From positions 1 to 31,753 of the IMG/VR virus record IMGVR_UViG_3300045921_000322: a stretch of 31,753 nucleotides of DNA, one strand, 5' to 3'. The position numbers and the translations under genes were made by a program. The notes under the pieces are model-generated. The model was not told where the DNA came from and did not search any database. It worked only from the letters and a program-made list of their open reading frames with translations. Positions 1-7,146 of the stretch are shown here, piece by piece (positions within the stretch are counted from its first letter, which is position 1; each line of letters opens with the position of its first letter). This DNA comes from a virus.

Positions 1-30
1 CCGACCCCACAGGCCTCGTGTCTGTCGAGT
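1..30. repeat. terminal direct repeat, left copy
   Basis: These 30 bases are identical to the last 30 of the window. An open reading frame runs through the join in phase, so the repeat is best read as the overlap of a circular assembly rather than a biological terminal repeat. The unique circle is then about 31,723 bp. Confidence 0.9.
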
Positions 31-375
31 GACGGCAAAAATCATCCCTTTTTTTACCATGGTGGGAATATACCACAGCTCCGCCAACTATATAGATATG
101 ATTTTCCATATTTTTTTGGAGCGGCAAGTAAAATGTGTGCACTGAAATATGCCGAACTTAACAAGGGGAAAATATATCAATTCCAATGTCATCCGGAGAT
201 TACAATAGATTTTGATGGGATCACGAATAGTGCTGAATATATCAAACTGATCTATGAGATATATGAACATGGCTATAAGTCTGCATTAATAAAGAATTGT
301 ATAGATCACTCGATAAAAACGGACATCATTTTAATTACTGATTTTGATCTCGTGATAAATCTATCTAAAATATGA
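1..375 (+). CDS. C-terminal continuation of the HNH protein, or a separate small ORF (from 133)
   Basis: Frame 1 is open from the window edge to the TGA at 373. If the circle is closed, it continues in phase the HNH gene that starts at 31355, giving a protein of about 247 residues. An ATG at 133, preceded by a GGAG about 12 bases upstream, could alternatively start an 80-residue protein beginning MCALKYAEL. The sequence has no motif I recognise. A run of nine G at 31690-31698 lies between the HNH motif and this segment, so whether the two are really one polypeptide depends on that homopolymer. The stop overlaps the terminase start (ATGA), so this segment is translationally coupled to packaging genes. 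Confidence 0.5.
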   Translation, partial: PTPQASCLSSDGKNHPFFYHGGNIPQLRQLYRYDFPYFFGAASKMCALKYAELNKGKIYQFQCHPEITIDFDGITNSAEYIKLIYEIYEHGYKSALIKNCIDHSIKTDIILITDFDLVINLSKI

Positions 376-854
376 GAGGCAGGCCCAATAAACCCACAAT
401 CATAAAAGAGCTACAGGGCACCTTAAAAAAATCACGAGAAAAAAAACCATCTATTGAATATGGAGCTATCCACCAGGTGCCGGATCCACCGGATTCTTTT
501 GATGAAGTTGCAAAAAATGTGTGGGATACTATTTGCAAAGAAATGATCAATCTGCAAATACTACAAAATCTCGACATCTTCCTATTGCAGATATTGTGTA
601 ATGAAATGTCTGTATACTGGAAGTGTTATTCTCAAATGTCGGGAGAATATATCATACCCACAGGTACTGGATCCTATAAAACAAATCCACTATTTACCGC
701 AGCATCACAGTCCTTAAACAACGCAATGAAAATAGCATCACAGTTTGGACTATCTCCGGCAGCTCGGCAAAGAATCAGATTAGATGTGACGGGGCATAAC
801 AATAAAGAAAACAAAGCTAAACTTTTGATAAGCAAAAAAAAATCATTAAAATGA
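372..854 (+). CDS. terS: terminase small subunit, P27 family
   Basis: A 160-residue protein beginning MRGRPNKPTIIKELQGTLKK, the typical opening of P27-type small terminases (RGRP-KPT...LQG). This subunit recognises packaging-site DNA and recruits the large terminase. Family length is usually 110-170, so it looks complete. The C-terminal part, with FGLSPAARQRI, is also typical of the family. It starts in an ATGA overlap with the upstream frame and ends in an ATGA overlap with the next gene, indicating a tightly coupled operon: HNH, TerS, membrane protein, TerL. HNH proteins next to terminases are common in HK97-like cos phages, where they assist cleavage; that role is inferred here. Confidence 0.9.
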   Translation: MRGRPNKPTIIKELQGTLKKSREKKPSIEYGAIHQVPDPPDSFDEVAKNVWDTICKEMINLQILQNLDIFLLQILCNEMSVYWKCYSQMSGEYIIPTGTGSYKTNPLFTAASQSLNNAMKIASQFGLSPAARQRIRLDVTGHNNKENKAKLLISKKKSLK

Positions 855-1096
855 AATCACTATTTTCAACTTCATTTCTTCAAGTCTTTCTTATATCTAT
901 CAATACAGTTTTTTTATCTAAAGCATTTTACCCTGGCGTGGCAGTCGCAGGTTTTCTCATTACTTACGTTTGGGTGGGTAATGTAAAAAAGGTCAATGTC
1001 GCAACAAAAATGGAGCGCATTGTATATAGTCTTGGTGCTACTATAGGCGGACTTTGCGGACTTGCATTCTCCAGCTATGTCTATAAAATTATATAA
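851..1096 (+). CDS. small membrane protein between the terminase genes
   Basis: An 81-residue hydrophobic protein with about three predicted membrane segments (roughly residues 5-25, 26-43 and 60-79), separated by a short basic stretch around KKVNVATKMER. Its ATG overlaps the TerS stop (ATGA) and its end overlaps the TerL start by 20 bases, so it is co-translated with the packaging genes. I do not recognise a family. Membrane proteins in this position could act in superinfection exclusion or lysis, but nothing in the sequence decides between them. Confidence 0.7.
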   Translation: MKSLFSTSFLQVFLISINTVFLSKAFYPGVAVAGFLITYVWVGNVKKVNVATKMERIVYSLGATIGGLCGLAFSSYVYKII

Positions 1097-2768
1097 AAAG
1101 TACATACAAGATGTTACTACCGGTAAAAGACAGGCATCCGAAAGGGAGCGGCTGTCAGTACTCCGGCATGTCAACGATCTAAAAAATAAATCATTCGACT
1201 ACTATTTTGACGAGAAGGAAGCGGATATCTGGATAGAGCAGATATCTATGTTCAGACTGGTAGAAGGTCCACTGGCAGGAGAGTTATTTCCGATACAACC
1301 ATTTCAAGCATTTATCGTGGCATCCATCTTTGGATGGAAGCACAAGAAAACTAAACTCCGCAGATTCAACGACGCATATATTCAGATCCCAAAAAAAAAC
1401 GCAAAGTCAACTCTTATGGCTGCAATAATCGCAGCCATGTTTTTTCTCGAAGATGAAGGGATGGGTCAATATATTTTTGCCGCTACATCTAGAAAACAGG
1501 CATCGATATGTTTTAAGGTGGCTAAGGCCATGATAAAAAAATACATCTTTGAGTACGACATCAAAGATATGGTATCGATGTCCGCATCCGCCAAGGACAT
1601 GGCTCAGAATATTCTCCATCTTGAAAACTTATCCACTATAGAGACCGCATCCAAGGAAGCAGACTCTGTAGAAGGTCGCCACAGTTCTGCAGCGGTAGCG
1701 GATGAGTATCATTTGCATAAAGATGATGAGATAGTGAACAATCTGAAATCAGGGATGGGTGGTCGGCCACAACCACTAATGCTCCGGATTACTACGCCTG
1801 GCAATAATCTTTTTGCCCCGTGTTTTGGCTACTCGGAGTATTGTGGCAATGTGCTTAAAGGGATGTTCACAGATGAAAGACTATTTGCAATATTCTATGA
1901 AATGGATCCGGGAGATGACATTTATGATCCAAAGATGTGGGTCAAGGCTAATCCCAATATCGGTGAGTCTCCCAGGTGGGACTTCCTACATGCACAAGCA
2001 CTGCAGGCACGTAATCTTGGCGGTGTCAAAGAAGTTGATTTCAAAACTAAACACTGTGGACTATGGGTATCATCATCAGATACCTGGATCCGGGATGAGA
2101 TTGTCAACCGTTGTGTGCAGGAATATGAATATGATGACTACATCGGCGCCGGTGGTATGGCAGGGCTCGACCTTGCTGAGACAAAAGACATACTGGCATT
2201 TGTGATGCATATGGATGATGGCACTGTGATACCCAGGTATTTTATTACAGAAAAAAAACTGTACGAAAAAACAGACGGAGTGGACTATCAGATATGGGCA
2301 GAGCAGGGACATCTCATCATCTCACACGAATACGGCGGAGAAGTCATGGACTATAATCTGGTAGAAGATGTAATCGTCCGGGATGTAGATAAGTATAAGA
2401 TCAGGAAAATATACTATGACAGAAGATTTGCAGCGTCACTGGTCCAGAGACTATCAGACAGGGGTGTGAAGTGTGCAGCATATGGTCAGGGATTTGGATT
2501 TATCAGTCCGGCACTGGCCAAGCTGGAGGACGACATTTTAAAACAGAAGATCCGATTTAAAGACCCGGTAACCAGGTGGATGTTTACCAATGTCCGCATC
2601 GCTCAGAATGATAATGGACAGCGTAGAGTGGTCCGTGACTCACGCACACAGAAGATAGATGGAGTAATAGCACTGATTATGTGCAAAGCCGCAGAGCTGA
2701 TCGAACCGAAGCCAAAAAAACCAAAAATATTTGTATTGAACACCACCGCAAAATCAACAGCAACATGA
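1077..2768 (+). CDS. terL: terminase large subunit, HK97/YmfN type
   Basis: A 563-residue ATP-driven packaging motor and nuclease. The Walker A-like motif PKKNAKST is at 105-112 (the K-rich variant of this family), Walker B AAVADE at 205-210 and the coupling motif ITTPG at 238-242. The C-terminal RNase H-like nuclease shows acidic residues in GLDL (D365), YYDRR (D448) and KIDGV (D528). I chose the ATG at 1077 (MSIKLYKKYI) over one at 1062 because family members begin just before this Y-rich helix. The stop is shared with the next start (ATGA). It would assemble with TerS at the portal, whose gene lies unusually far away at 14003. Confidence 0.95.
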   Translation: MSIKLYKKYIQDVTTGKRQASERERLSVLRHVNDLKNKSFDYYFDEKEADIWIEQISMFRLVEGPLAGELFPIQPFQAFIVASIFGWKHKKTKLRRFNDAYIQIPKKNAKSTLMAAIIAAMFFLEDEGMGQYIFAATSRKQASICFKVAKAMIKKYIFEYDIKDMVSMSASAKDMAQNILHLENLSTIETASKEADSVEGRHSSAAVADEYHLHKDDEIVNNLKSGMGGRPQPLMLRITTPGNNLFAPCFGYSEYCGNVLKGMFTDERLFAIFYEMDPGDDIYDPKMWVKANPNIGESPRWDFLHAQALQARNLGGVKEVDFKTKHCGLWVSSSDTWIRDEIVNRCVQEYEYDDYIGAGGMAGLDLAETKDILAFVMHMDDGTVIPRYFITEKKLYEKTDGVDYQIWAEQGHLIISHEYGGEVMDYNLVEDVIVRDVDKYKIRKIYYDRRFAASLVQRLSDRGVKCAAYGQGFGFISPALAKLEDDILKQKIRFKDPVTRWMFTNVRIAQNDNGQRRVVRDSRTQKIDGVIALIMCKAAELIEPKPKKPKIFVLNTTAKSTAT

Positions 2769-2968
2769 GATATACACCCGCCATGAAAGCACTGCAGCGT
2801 GAATACTTCAATAAATTCTTTGACCTATGCAAAAAACACAGGCCGGAATTGACATACAAACAGATATGGGAGCTCACAGAGCAATATTACGACCATGATA
2901 TGTACACATCATACACATCATTCAGATCTGCCAAGACCCGTCACATCCGCAATCTGCAGCAAGCATGA
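2765..2968 (+). CDS. small hypothetical protein
   Basis: A 67-residue charged protein beginning MRYTPAMKALQREYFNKFFD. The ATGA overlap with the TerL stop fixes the start; the frame extends upstream but would run far into terL. It ends in an ATGA overlap with the RusA gene. It has the look of small helical, possibly DNA-binding, Bacteroidota phage proteins (TYKQIWELTEQYYD), but there is no clear motif, so no function is assigned. Confidence 0.75.
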   Translation: MRYTPAMKALQREYFNKFFDLCKKHRPELTYKQIWELTEQYYDHDMYTSYTSFRSAKTRHIRNLQQA

Positions 2969-3327
2969 CATTCACCATTGATATCAGCCTACCTACGCTG
3001 AATGAATATACAGAAGATACCCGACGATCCCGGTATAAGGGTGCAGCGACAAAAGGACATGCATCACAGATGTGTATGATCCTGATCAGAACTCAGACCT
3101 TAGAGCGACTCACAGGGATGCACGACGTATCCATAGACTGGTACAGATCCGACAAGAAGCATGATCCGGATAATATATATTTTGCTGTAAAGTTCATCCT
3201 GGATGGAGCAGTATCTGCAGGATTACTCCCGGGAGATGGAAGGCGACATATCCGCAATATCCATCACAATATACACGAAAGCGATAAAAATTATTGTGTA
3301 GTAAAATTCACAAAAGTGTGTGAATAA
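2965..3327 (+). CDS. rusA: RusA-family Holliday junction resolvase
   Basis: A 120-residue protein. It carries NEYTEDTRRSRYKGA near the N-terminus and the signature KHDPDNIYFAVKFILDG with the acidic pair DPDN (about residues 72-75), followed by AGLLPGDGRRHI, matching the RusA pattern D-DN...KFILDG...G-L--DD. RusA cuts four-way DNA junctions and would resolve branched replication or recombination intermediates before packaging, which fits its place directly behind the terminase genes. The second conserved aspartate position reads GDGR rather than the usual DD, which is worth noting. The start overlaps the previous stop (ATGA). Confidence 0.85.
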   Translation: MTFTIDISLPTLNEYTEDTRRSRYKGAATKGHASQMCMILIRTQTLERLTGMHDVSIDWYRSDKKHDPDNIYFAVKFILDGAVSAGLLPGDGRRHIRNIHHNIHESDKNYCVVKFTKVCE

Positions 3328-3375
3328 TGATGAATATTCATATAAATATTGTAATTTAGCTGGAAATATTACAAA

Positions 3376-3708
3376 ATGAGATATATTTTATTGCTATCTG
3401 CAGCGTTGCTGTTTTCATGTTCAAAAGAAGACCAATATCCCGAACCATTACACTGTGAGTGGGCAGGTGCTACCTGGTGCCAGAAAATACTTGATACTTA
3501 TGTGAATTGTGTCACATTTGGCAAAGACGGAAGTTATAACGGGCAGTATAGACCTGTTATATGGTATGAGAGTGACAATTGCATAGATGTGTTTATCTAT
3601 AACGCCGGTACTATCACCAAAAGACACAAGATTCGTAATGTGACAAACAAATACATGGAGATGAATGACTGGTATCAGACTCCATACAGGGCATATTACA
3701 AGCAGTAG
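3376..3708 (+). CDS. surface-exposed lipoprotein (moron candidate)
   Basis: A 110-residue protein with a lipoprotein signal peptide: hydrophobic core ILLLSAALLF and Cys15 as the lipidated residue. The mature protein starts C-S-K-E-D, matching the Bacteroidota lipoprotein export signal (lysine plus acidic residues just after the cysteine) that sends lipoproteins to the cell surface. The rest contains aromatic residues and cysteines (HCEWAGATWCQK, YVNCVTF) and resembles small Bacteroidota immunoglobulin-like lipoproteins. It stands alone, with 48 bases upstream, and abuts the convergent XRE gene with no gap. A surface lipoprotein from a prophage suggests lysogenic conversion or superinfection exclusion; that is inference. 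Confidence 0.75.
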   Translation: MRYILLLSAALLFSCSKEDQYPEPLHCEWAGATWCQKILDTYVNCVTFGKDGSYNGQYRPVIWYESDNCIDVFIYNAGTITKRHKIRNVTNKYMEMNDWYQTPYRAYYKQ

Positions 3709-4119
3709 TCAAAGTATCTCCAGCCTTTCAATAAATTTTTTCTGAATATCCAATGCTTCAGCGATACTCTCTGCAAGTAATTTATTGCTATAACTTAAAT
3801 TATTTATTGCAGAAATGAGATTTTTTTTATCAGTATCATTAATTTCATAAATACTATCATCATCTTTTACTACATTTTCATGAATCATATATGATTCAAG
3901 TTCAGGAATCTTATCCAGAAGTAATGCAGTAATATAATCACTCACATGTTTTTTATTTTCATATTTGCTTATAACAGCCTGATCAAGTCCTGTTAATTCA
4001 GATATTTCCGCTTGACTAAGTTTTTTTATTTTTCTAAAACGCTGTAAATCAATCAATTTATAATTGATATAAAAAATATGTAAAAAATTATGACATTTTA
4101 TGTACCATATATCAATCAT
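3709..4119 (-). CDS. XRE-family HTH regulator (repressor candidate)
   Basis: A leftward protein of up to 136 residues with a helix-turn-helix at about residues 31-56 (KKLSQAEISELTGLDQAVISKYENKK minus the ends), typical of XRE/Cro-type regulators, followed by an acidic, helical C-terminal part ending in AEALDIQKKFIERLEIL. ATG at 4119 is the longest start; a TTG at 4056 would begin IDLQRFRKIKKLSQ and match the usual family start better. It is divergent from the early operon at 4172 and is the only repressor-like gene in the window, so it is the best lysogeny-control candidate. A TAnnTTTG box on this strand lies at 4146-4153. Confidence 0.75.
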   Translation of the reverse strand: MIDIWYIKCHNFLHIFYINYKLIDLQRFRKIKKLSQAEISELTGLDQAVISKYENKKHVSDYITALLLDKIPELESYMIHENVVKDDDSIYEINDTDKKNLISAINNLSYSNKLLAESIAEALDIQKKFIERLEIL

Positions 4120-4125
4120 ATTCTA

Positions 4126-4133
4126 TATATTTG
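4126..4133 (+). promoter_or_regulatory. -7 box for early operon
   Basis: TATATTTG matches the Bacteroidota -7 consensus TAnnTTTG exactly, 38 bases before the start of the 4172 gene. No good TTG -33 element is visible at the expected distance. Confidence 0.5.
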
Positions 4134-4145
4134 TATTCAATAACA

Positions 4146-4153
4146 CAAAGGTA
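4146..4153 (-). promoter_or_regulatory. -7 box for the XRE gene
   Basis: On the minus strand this reads TACCTTTG, an exact TAnnTTTG, 27 bases before the ATG at 4119. It faces the rightward box at 4126-4133, so the two promoters overlap. Confidence 0.5.
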
Positions 4154-4171
4154 ATAATATAACACTTAAAT

Positions 4172-4423
4172 ATGATAAATAATTCCATAAAAACCAGTAA
4201 TGGTAAATACCCAAAAAGATACATGGTCGATGCAGGGGATATATTCACAAAGCTGGAGATTGCAGCCATAGAAGATATGGCAATACAAGGCACTGTGATA
4301 TCCATGCCGGAGTATATCCGGCAGATACTCACTGCATTCAATGCTATCAGGGAGTATCAGAGAAATCACGACCTGCCACTACTCACACCGGATCAGATCA
4401 CTTCTAAAATTACTGGAATATGA
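4172..4423 (+). CDS. small early protein, unknown
   Basis: An 83-residue protein beginning MINNSIKTSNGKYPKRYMV. It is the first gene of the rightward early operon, divergent from the XRE regulator. The middle (FTKLEIAAIEDMAIQGTVISMPEYIRQILTAFNAIREYQ) looks helical. No family is recognised. By position it may be a regulator acting early after induction, but no DNA-binding motif is clear. It ends in an ATGA overlap with the next gene. Confidence 0.7.
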   Translation: MINNSIKTSNGKYPKRYMVDAGDIFTKLEIAAIEDMAIQGTVISMPEYIRQILTAFNAIREYQRNHDLPLLTPDQITSKITGI

Positions 4424-4644
4424 TCATCACCGACCCAATACAATATATACCATTTGACCACATTACAAGAAAGCAAGCAGCACAGCTACTACAGACAAGC
4501 ACCGCTGTCATAGACAGATACGTTACCGTAGGGAAGAAGGTTAATGGCACATATATCAGGCTACCCAAGCGACCGGGCGGCACATTCTCGACAATAGACG
4601 TACAAGCATTTATCAACCGCATAAATAACAAATCATGCAAATAG
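4420..4644 (+). CDS. small HTH (MerR/excisionase-like) protein
   Basis: A 74-residue protein. ITRKQAAQLLQTSTAVIDRYV is a MerR-type (HTH_17) helix-turn-helix and is followed by a wing-like segment TYIRLPKRPGGTFSTIDVQAFINRI. Such proteins serve as excisionases or small regulators in Bacteroidota phages. The start overlaps the upstream stop (ATGA). Candidate Xis partner of the integrase, although that gene is far away on the circle. Confidence 0.7.
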   Translation: MIITDPIQYIPFDHITRKQAAQLLQTSTAVIDRYVTVGKKVNGTYIRLPKRPGGTFSTIDVQAFINRINNKSCK

Positions 4645-4928
4645 ATATGTTTTACAATACGACCGGAGAGACCGGTGCAAAACTCAAAGAATATCAGGAT
4701 CACAACGGTACACAGAATGGCCGCATCCTTCATATATTTAAGCTGGTAGGCAAGCCACTCACACCGGAAGATGTAGAAGCCATATACTGCCGGCAGTATC
4801 CGGCAGCATTACTGACCAGCATCCGCCGTGGCATATCCAATCTGACCAGAGAAGGATATCTACGTGAGACCGGCAACAAGAAACCAGGTAAATTTGGTCG
4901 TATGATTAAAACATGGATAGCAATATGA
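4635..4928 (+). CDS. winged-helix DNA-binding phage protein
   Basis: A 97-residue protein beginning MQIDMFYNTTGETGAKLKEYQ. It matches a type common in Bacteroidota phages: an N-terminal tail, then a winged helix (NGRILHIFKLVGKPLTPEDVEAIY...LTSIRRGISNLTREGYLRETG) and a basic end. The pattern SIRRGISNLTREGYL is the recognition helix plus wing seen in transcriptional regulators of the MarR/phage-wHTH type. It overlaps the previous gene by ten bases and the endolysin by four. Confidence 0.7.
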   Translation: MQIDMFYNTTGETGAKLKEYQDHNGTQNGRILHIFKLVGKPLTPEDVEAIYCRQYPAALLTSIRRGISNLTREGYLRETGNKKPGKFGRMIKTWIAI

Positions 4929-5437
4929 GACTTGCCACTGAAAAAGAAAAATTTGCAATCCTGAGCCCACCGAATACACTTTCAGCACTCGGCACCGCTA
5001 AAGTAGCTTACAATCTAAAGCTATCCTGGAAGCCAACATATACCATCAGGTCATTCACCTGTCACCGGATCATCATCCCGCATGTGGAGTCTGTGTTCAA
5101 GACATTACACTACATGCTCACACCTGAAGAAATCGAGGACGCAGGTATGGACATCTGGGCCGGATGTCTCGCAGTGAGAGCGATACGGGGCACAGAGAAG
5201 AAATCCAGTCCGCCTTGGTCCGCTCATGCATTTGCCTGTGCCATCGATATGGATCCTGCACGCAATGGTCTATGGACACGTACATCATCAGCCCACATAG
5301 CTCAGCCAAAATACAGTAAGATAGTCGAGATATGGAATGATCACGGATTCATCAATCTCGGGCAGATGATAGGCCGTGACTGGATGCACTGGGAAGCATC
5401 TTATGAACTCATATCAAATCCAGGGCAATGGATATAG
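4925..5437 (+). CDS. M15-family peptidase, endolysin
   Basis: A 170-residue peptidoglycan peptidase of the D-Ala-D-Ala/L-Ala-D-Glu type. Zinc ligands fit the M15 pattern: H101 and D108 in SAHAFACAIDMDP, and H155 in DWMHWE; R85 precedes them as in relatives. The small glycine usual in the S-H--G-A-D motif is replaced (FAC). I chose the ATG at 4925, which makes an ATGA overlap with the upstream stop; an ATG at 4913 would add four residues. No signal peptide is present, so it would need a holin. It sits in the early region, followed by two tiny membrane-protein genes. Confidence 0.85.
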   Translation: MRLATEKEKFAILSPPNTLSALGTAKVAYNLKLSWKPTYTIRSFTCHRIIIPHVESVFKTLHYMLTPEEIEDAGMDIWAGCLAVRAIRGTEKKSSPPWSAHAFACAIDMDPARNGLWTRTSSAHIAQPKYSKIVEIWNDHGFINLGQMIGRDWMHWEASYELISNPGQWI

Positions 5438-5532
5438 ACAACACACCGGATCCATACCAGCACTGGATAGAGATCATACTTGTCATATGTATAGTAATAT
5501 CACTGTTTTACAATATTTTAAGTCAATTATAA
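5428..5532 (+). CDS. tiny single-pass membrane protein (lysis candidate)
   Basis: A 34-residue ORF, MDIDNTPDPYQHWIEI then a hydrophobic segment IILVICIVISLFYNIL. It overlaps the endolysin gene by ten bases and is followed one base later by another small membrane protein. One membrane segment with a short soluble N-terminus right behind an endolysin is the arrangement of a small holin or spanin-type accessory. This is inferred from position and hydrophobicity only. Confidence 0.5.
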   Translation: MDIDNTPDPYQHWIEIILVICIVISLFYNILSQL

Positions 5533-5652
5533 ATGAAAAACCGAACTGAAGAATTAATCAATATCGTCAATAATATCTGCATCATATTGATAGCTGCATC
5601 TGCATTCCTGTGGCTATGCGGATGGATATTCGGATTGCAGGGTAAGTTTTGA
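5533..5652 (+). CDS. second tiny membrane protein (lysis candidate)
   Basis: A 39-residue ORF, MKNRTEELINIVNN then one hydrophobic segment (about 15-36, ICIILIAASAFLWLCGWIFGL) and a short tail. It is immediately behind the 34-residue membrane ORF and the M15 endolysin, suggesting a three-gene lysis cassette. No family match can be claimed at this length. Confidence 0.5.
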   Translation: MKNRTEELINIVNNICIILIAASAFLWLCGWIFGLQGKF

Positions 5653-5847
5653 CAAAAATAATATACAGATCACCTGCACATTGAGTTGTATGCACGAGAT
5701 CTGCAGCCCCTGAGAGTAGTTTTGGGGGATGATTAAAATAAATTTAGTTTCTTGATTTTTATAATGTGTCTTTAATCATTCCGGGCCGTAAAAGTACGGT
5801 CCGGTATTTTTAAAATCACATTATCACACACATTAAAACACAATATT
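5653..5847 (+). other. intergenic region with terminator
   Basis: No gene seen. It contains a strong terminator hairpin (5781-5811) that ends the early operon before the HNH gene. No perfect promoter box is visible; TAAATTTA near 5739 is one base off the -7 consensus. Confidence 0.6.
5781..5811 (+). terminator. rho-independent terminator
   Basis: CCGGGCCGTA and TACGGTCCGG pair around a four-base loop AAAG (one G-T wobble), followed by a T-rich stretch. It closes the early/lysis operon. Confidence 0.85.
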
Positions 5848-6471
5848 ATGAAATGGTCAGAGACAGAAATCACGCTGCTCAGGGAGATGAATCCGCATTA
5901 TTCCTTAGATTATATATCCAATGAGTTAGATAGGTCTATCGGCTCTGTGCACAACAAAGCCAAAGATCTTCGGCTTAAAAAATCACCACAATACAAGGAG
6001 TGGCTCAAATATACATCCGCATACAATCTGAACACATACGGCGAACCATATCGCTTTAAAAAGGGACAACCTGCCCACAACAAGGGAAAGAAAATGTCCG
6101 AATCGACTAAAAAAAAGATTGAACACACATTCTTTAAAAAAGGGTCAAAACCATATCATGCAGTAGAGAATGGCCATGAGCACGTCAATAAAGAAGGATA
6201 TGTGGTGGTAAGAATCGCTCCGTCAAAAACAAGACTAAAGCACCACATCATATGGGAGCAGCATCACGGCACTATTCCATCCGGAAAAATTATAACATTC
6301 AGAGACGGCAACAAAAAAAACTTTGATATCCACAACCTTGAGATGATTACCCGTCAGGAAGGGATGAATAGGAATACCATCCACAACTATCCGAGACCGA
6401 TCAAAGATTCATTATACGCCATTGCATCATTAACAAGAACCATAAATAAAATTCAAAATGCCAAGAAATAA
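5848..6471 (+). CDS. HNH endonuclease with N-terminal HTH (homing type)
   Basis: A 207-residue protein. The N-terminal 45 residues (WSETEITLLREMNPHYSLDY...SVHNKAKDL) look like a SANT/HTH module for DNA contact. The C-terminal part is an HNH_3 nuclease: a beta strand YVVVRI, LKHHIIWEQHHG (about 130-141), then FRDGNKKNFDIHNLEMIT. This combination is typical of free-standing phage homing endonucleases. It sits alone behind a terminator and contains several lysine-rich stretches. Whether it is active on DNA beside its own insertion site cannot be seen. Confidence 0.8.
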   Translation: MKWSETEITLLREMNPHYSLDYISNELDRSIGSVHNKAKDLRLKKSPQYKEWLKYTSAYNLNTYGEPYRFKKGQPAHNKGKKMSESTKKKIEHTFFKKGSKPYHAVENGHEHVNKEGYVVVRIAPSKTRLKHHIIWEQHHGTIPSGKIITFRDGNKKNFDIHNLEMITRQEGMNRNTIHNYPRPIKDSLYAIASLTRTINKIQNAKK

Positions 6472-6628
6472 AGTACAAGACCTGATCGACCACGTCATGG
6501 AGACCATTGAAGCACTCAAGGATCCGGACGACCCGATGGATATCCAAAGAGCTAAAGCCGTATGTCATGCAGCTCAAACCATCGTCAATATAGCCAAAGT
6601 ACAGGTTGACTTTGCCAGACTGAAATAA
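6458..6628 (+). CDS. small helical phage protein
   Basis: A 56-residue protein, MPRNKVQDLIDHVMETIEAL...QRAKAVCHAAQTIVNIAKVQVDF, overlapping the HNH gene end. It resembles a widespread type of small phage protein in Bacteroidota (RNK-DL--H----E-L...RAK----A--I-N-AKV--DF). The function of that family is not established to my knowledge; a regulatory role is sometimes assumed. Confidence 0.75.
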   Translation: MPRNKVQDLIDHVMETIEALKDPDDPMDIQRAKAVCHAAQTIVNIAKVQVDFARLK

Positions 6629-6773
6629 AAAGAAGGTGACACGTATAATATTCAATTGCTTGAAAACGACCATAAATTAATATCATAACTACCTTATAAA
6701 GACGTTGAGTAATAACGAAATGTTCGTTTAATAAATAGTTATATATTTAAAATATAATTAATATCATAAAACC
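6629..6773 (+). promoter_or_regulatory. AT-rich regulatory gap
   Basis: It contains a perfect palindrome AACGAA-ATG-TTCGTT at 6714-6728 and a 14-base direct repeat AATTAATATCATAA at 6675-6688 and 6756-6769, the second copy ending four bases before the next ATG. This could be an operator region for the replication genes; no perfect -7 box is present. Confidence 0.4.
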
Positions 6774-7145
6774 ATGTGGCGCACACAGATAGCAGGGATG
6801 TATGTCCCATGCGAGTATAACACAGAGATAGACCTTGACGAGATCAATATCAGATATCTTAATGTGGCTGAAGCAGACATCATCAAGCCACAACACCTGC
6901 ATATACATCACATCATGTCCATGGTAGGGTGTACCCTGCCCATCTATCACATACATGACACCACAGGACTGAAGTATCACCTGGGGTGGTACATACTGCG
7001 GTCTGTACGCAAGATAGACCAAGACGTCTCAGAGATCAATCTCAAGCAGGTAAACATACCACCAACAGATCTACATGAGAAAACAGAGACCAAGAAATCG
7101 ATACAAGCCAAAATCATTGATTACATCAAGTATAAATTAAAGTAA
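6774..7145 (+). CDS. hypothetical protein before replication genes
   Basis: A 123-residue protein beginning MWRTQIAGMYVPCEYNTEID. No motif is recognised. It has histidine-rich stretches (QHLHIHHIMS, YHIHDTTGLKYHLGW) and a lysine-rich C-terminus. It is one base from the DUF1376 gene and therefore probably in the replication operon. Confidence 0.65.
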   Translation: MWRTQIAGMYVPCEYNTEIDLDEINIRYLNVAEADIIKPQHLHIHHIMSMVGCTLPIYHIHDTTGLKYHLGWYILRSVRKIDQDVSEINLKQVNIPPTDLHEKTETKKSIQAKIIDYIKYKLK

Positions 7146-7146
7146 C

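Noticed and set aside
1-30. The 30-base terminal repeat as a packaging terminal repeat or cos site
   Set aside because: It lies inside an open frame and has the size of a short assembly overlap; a closed circle explains it more simply.
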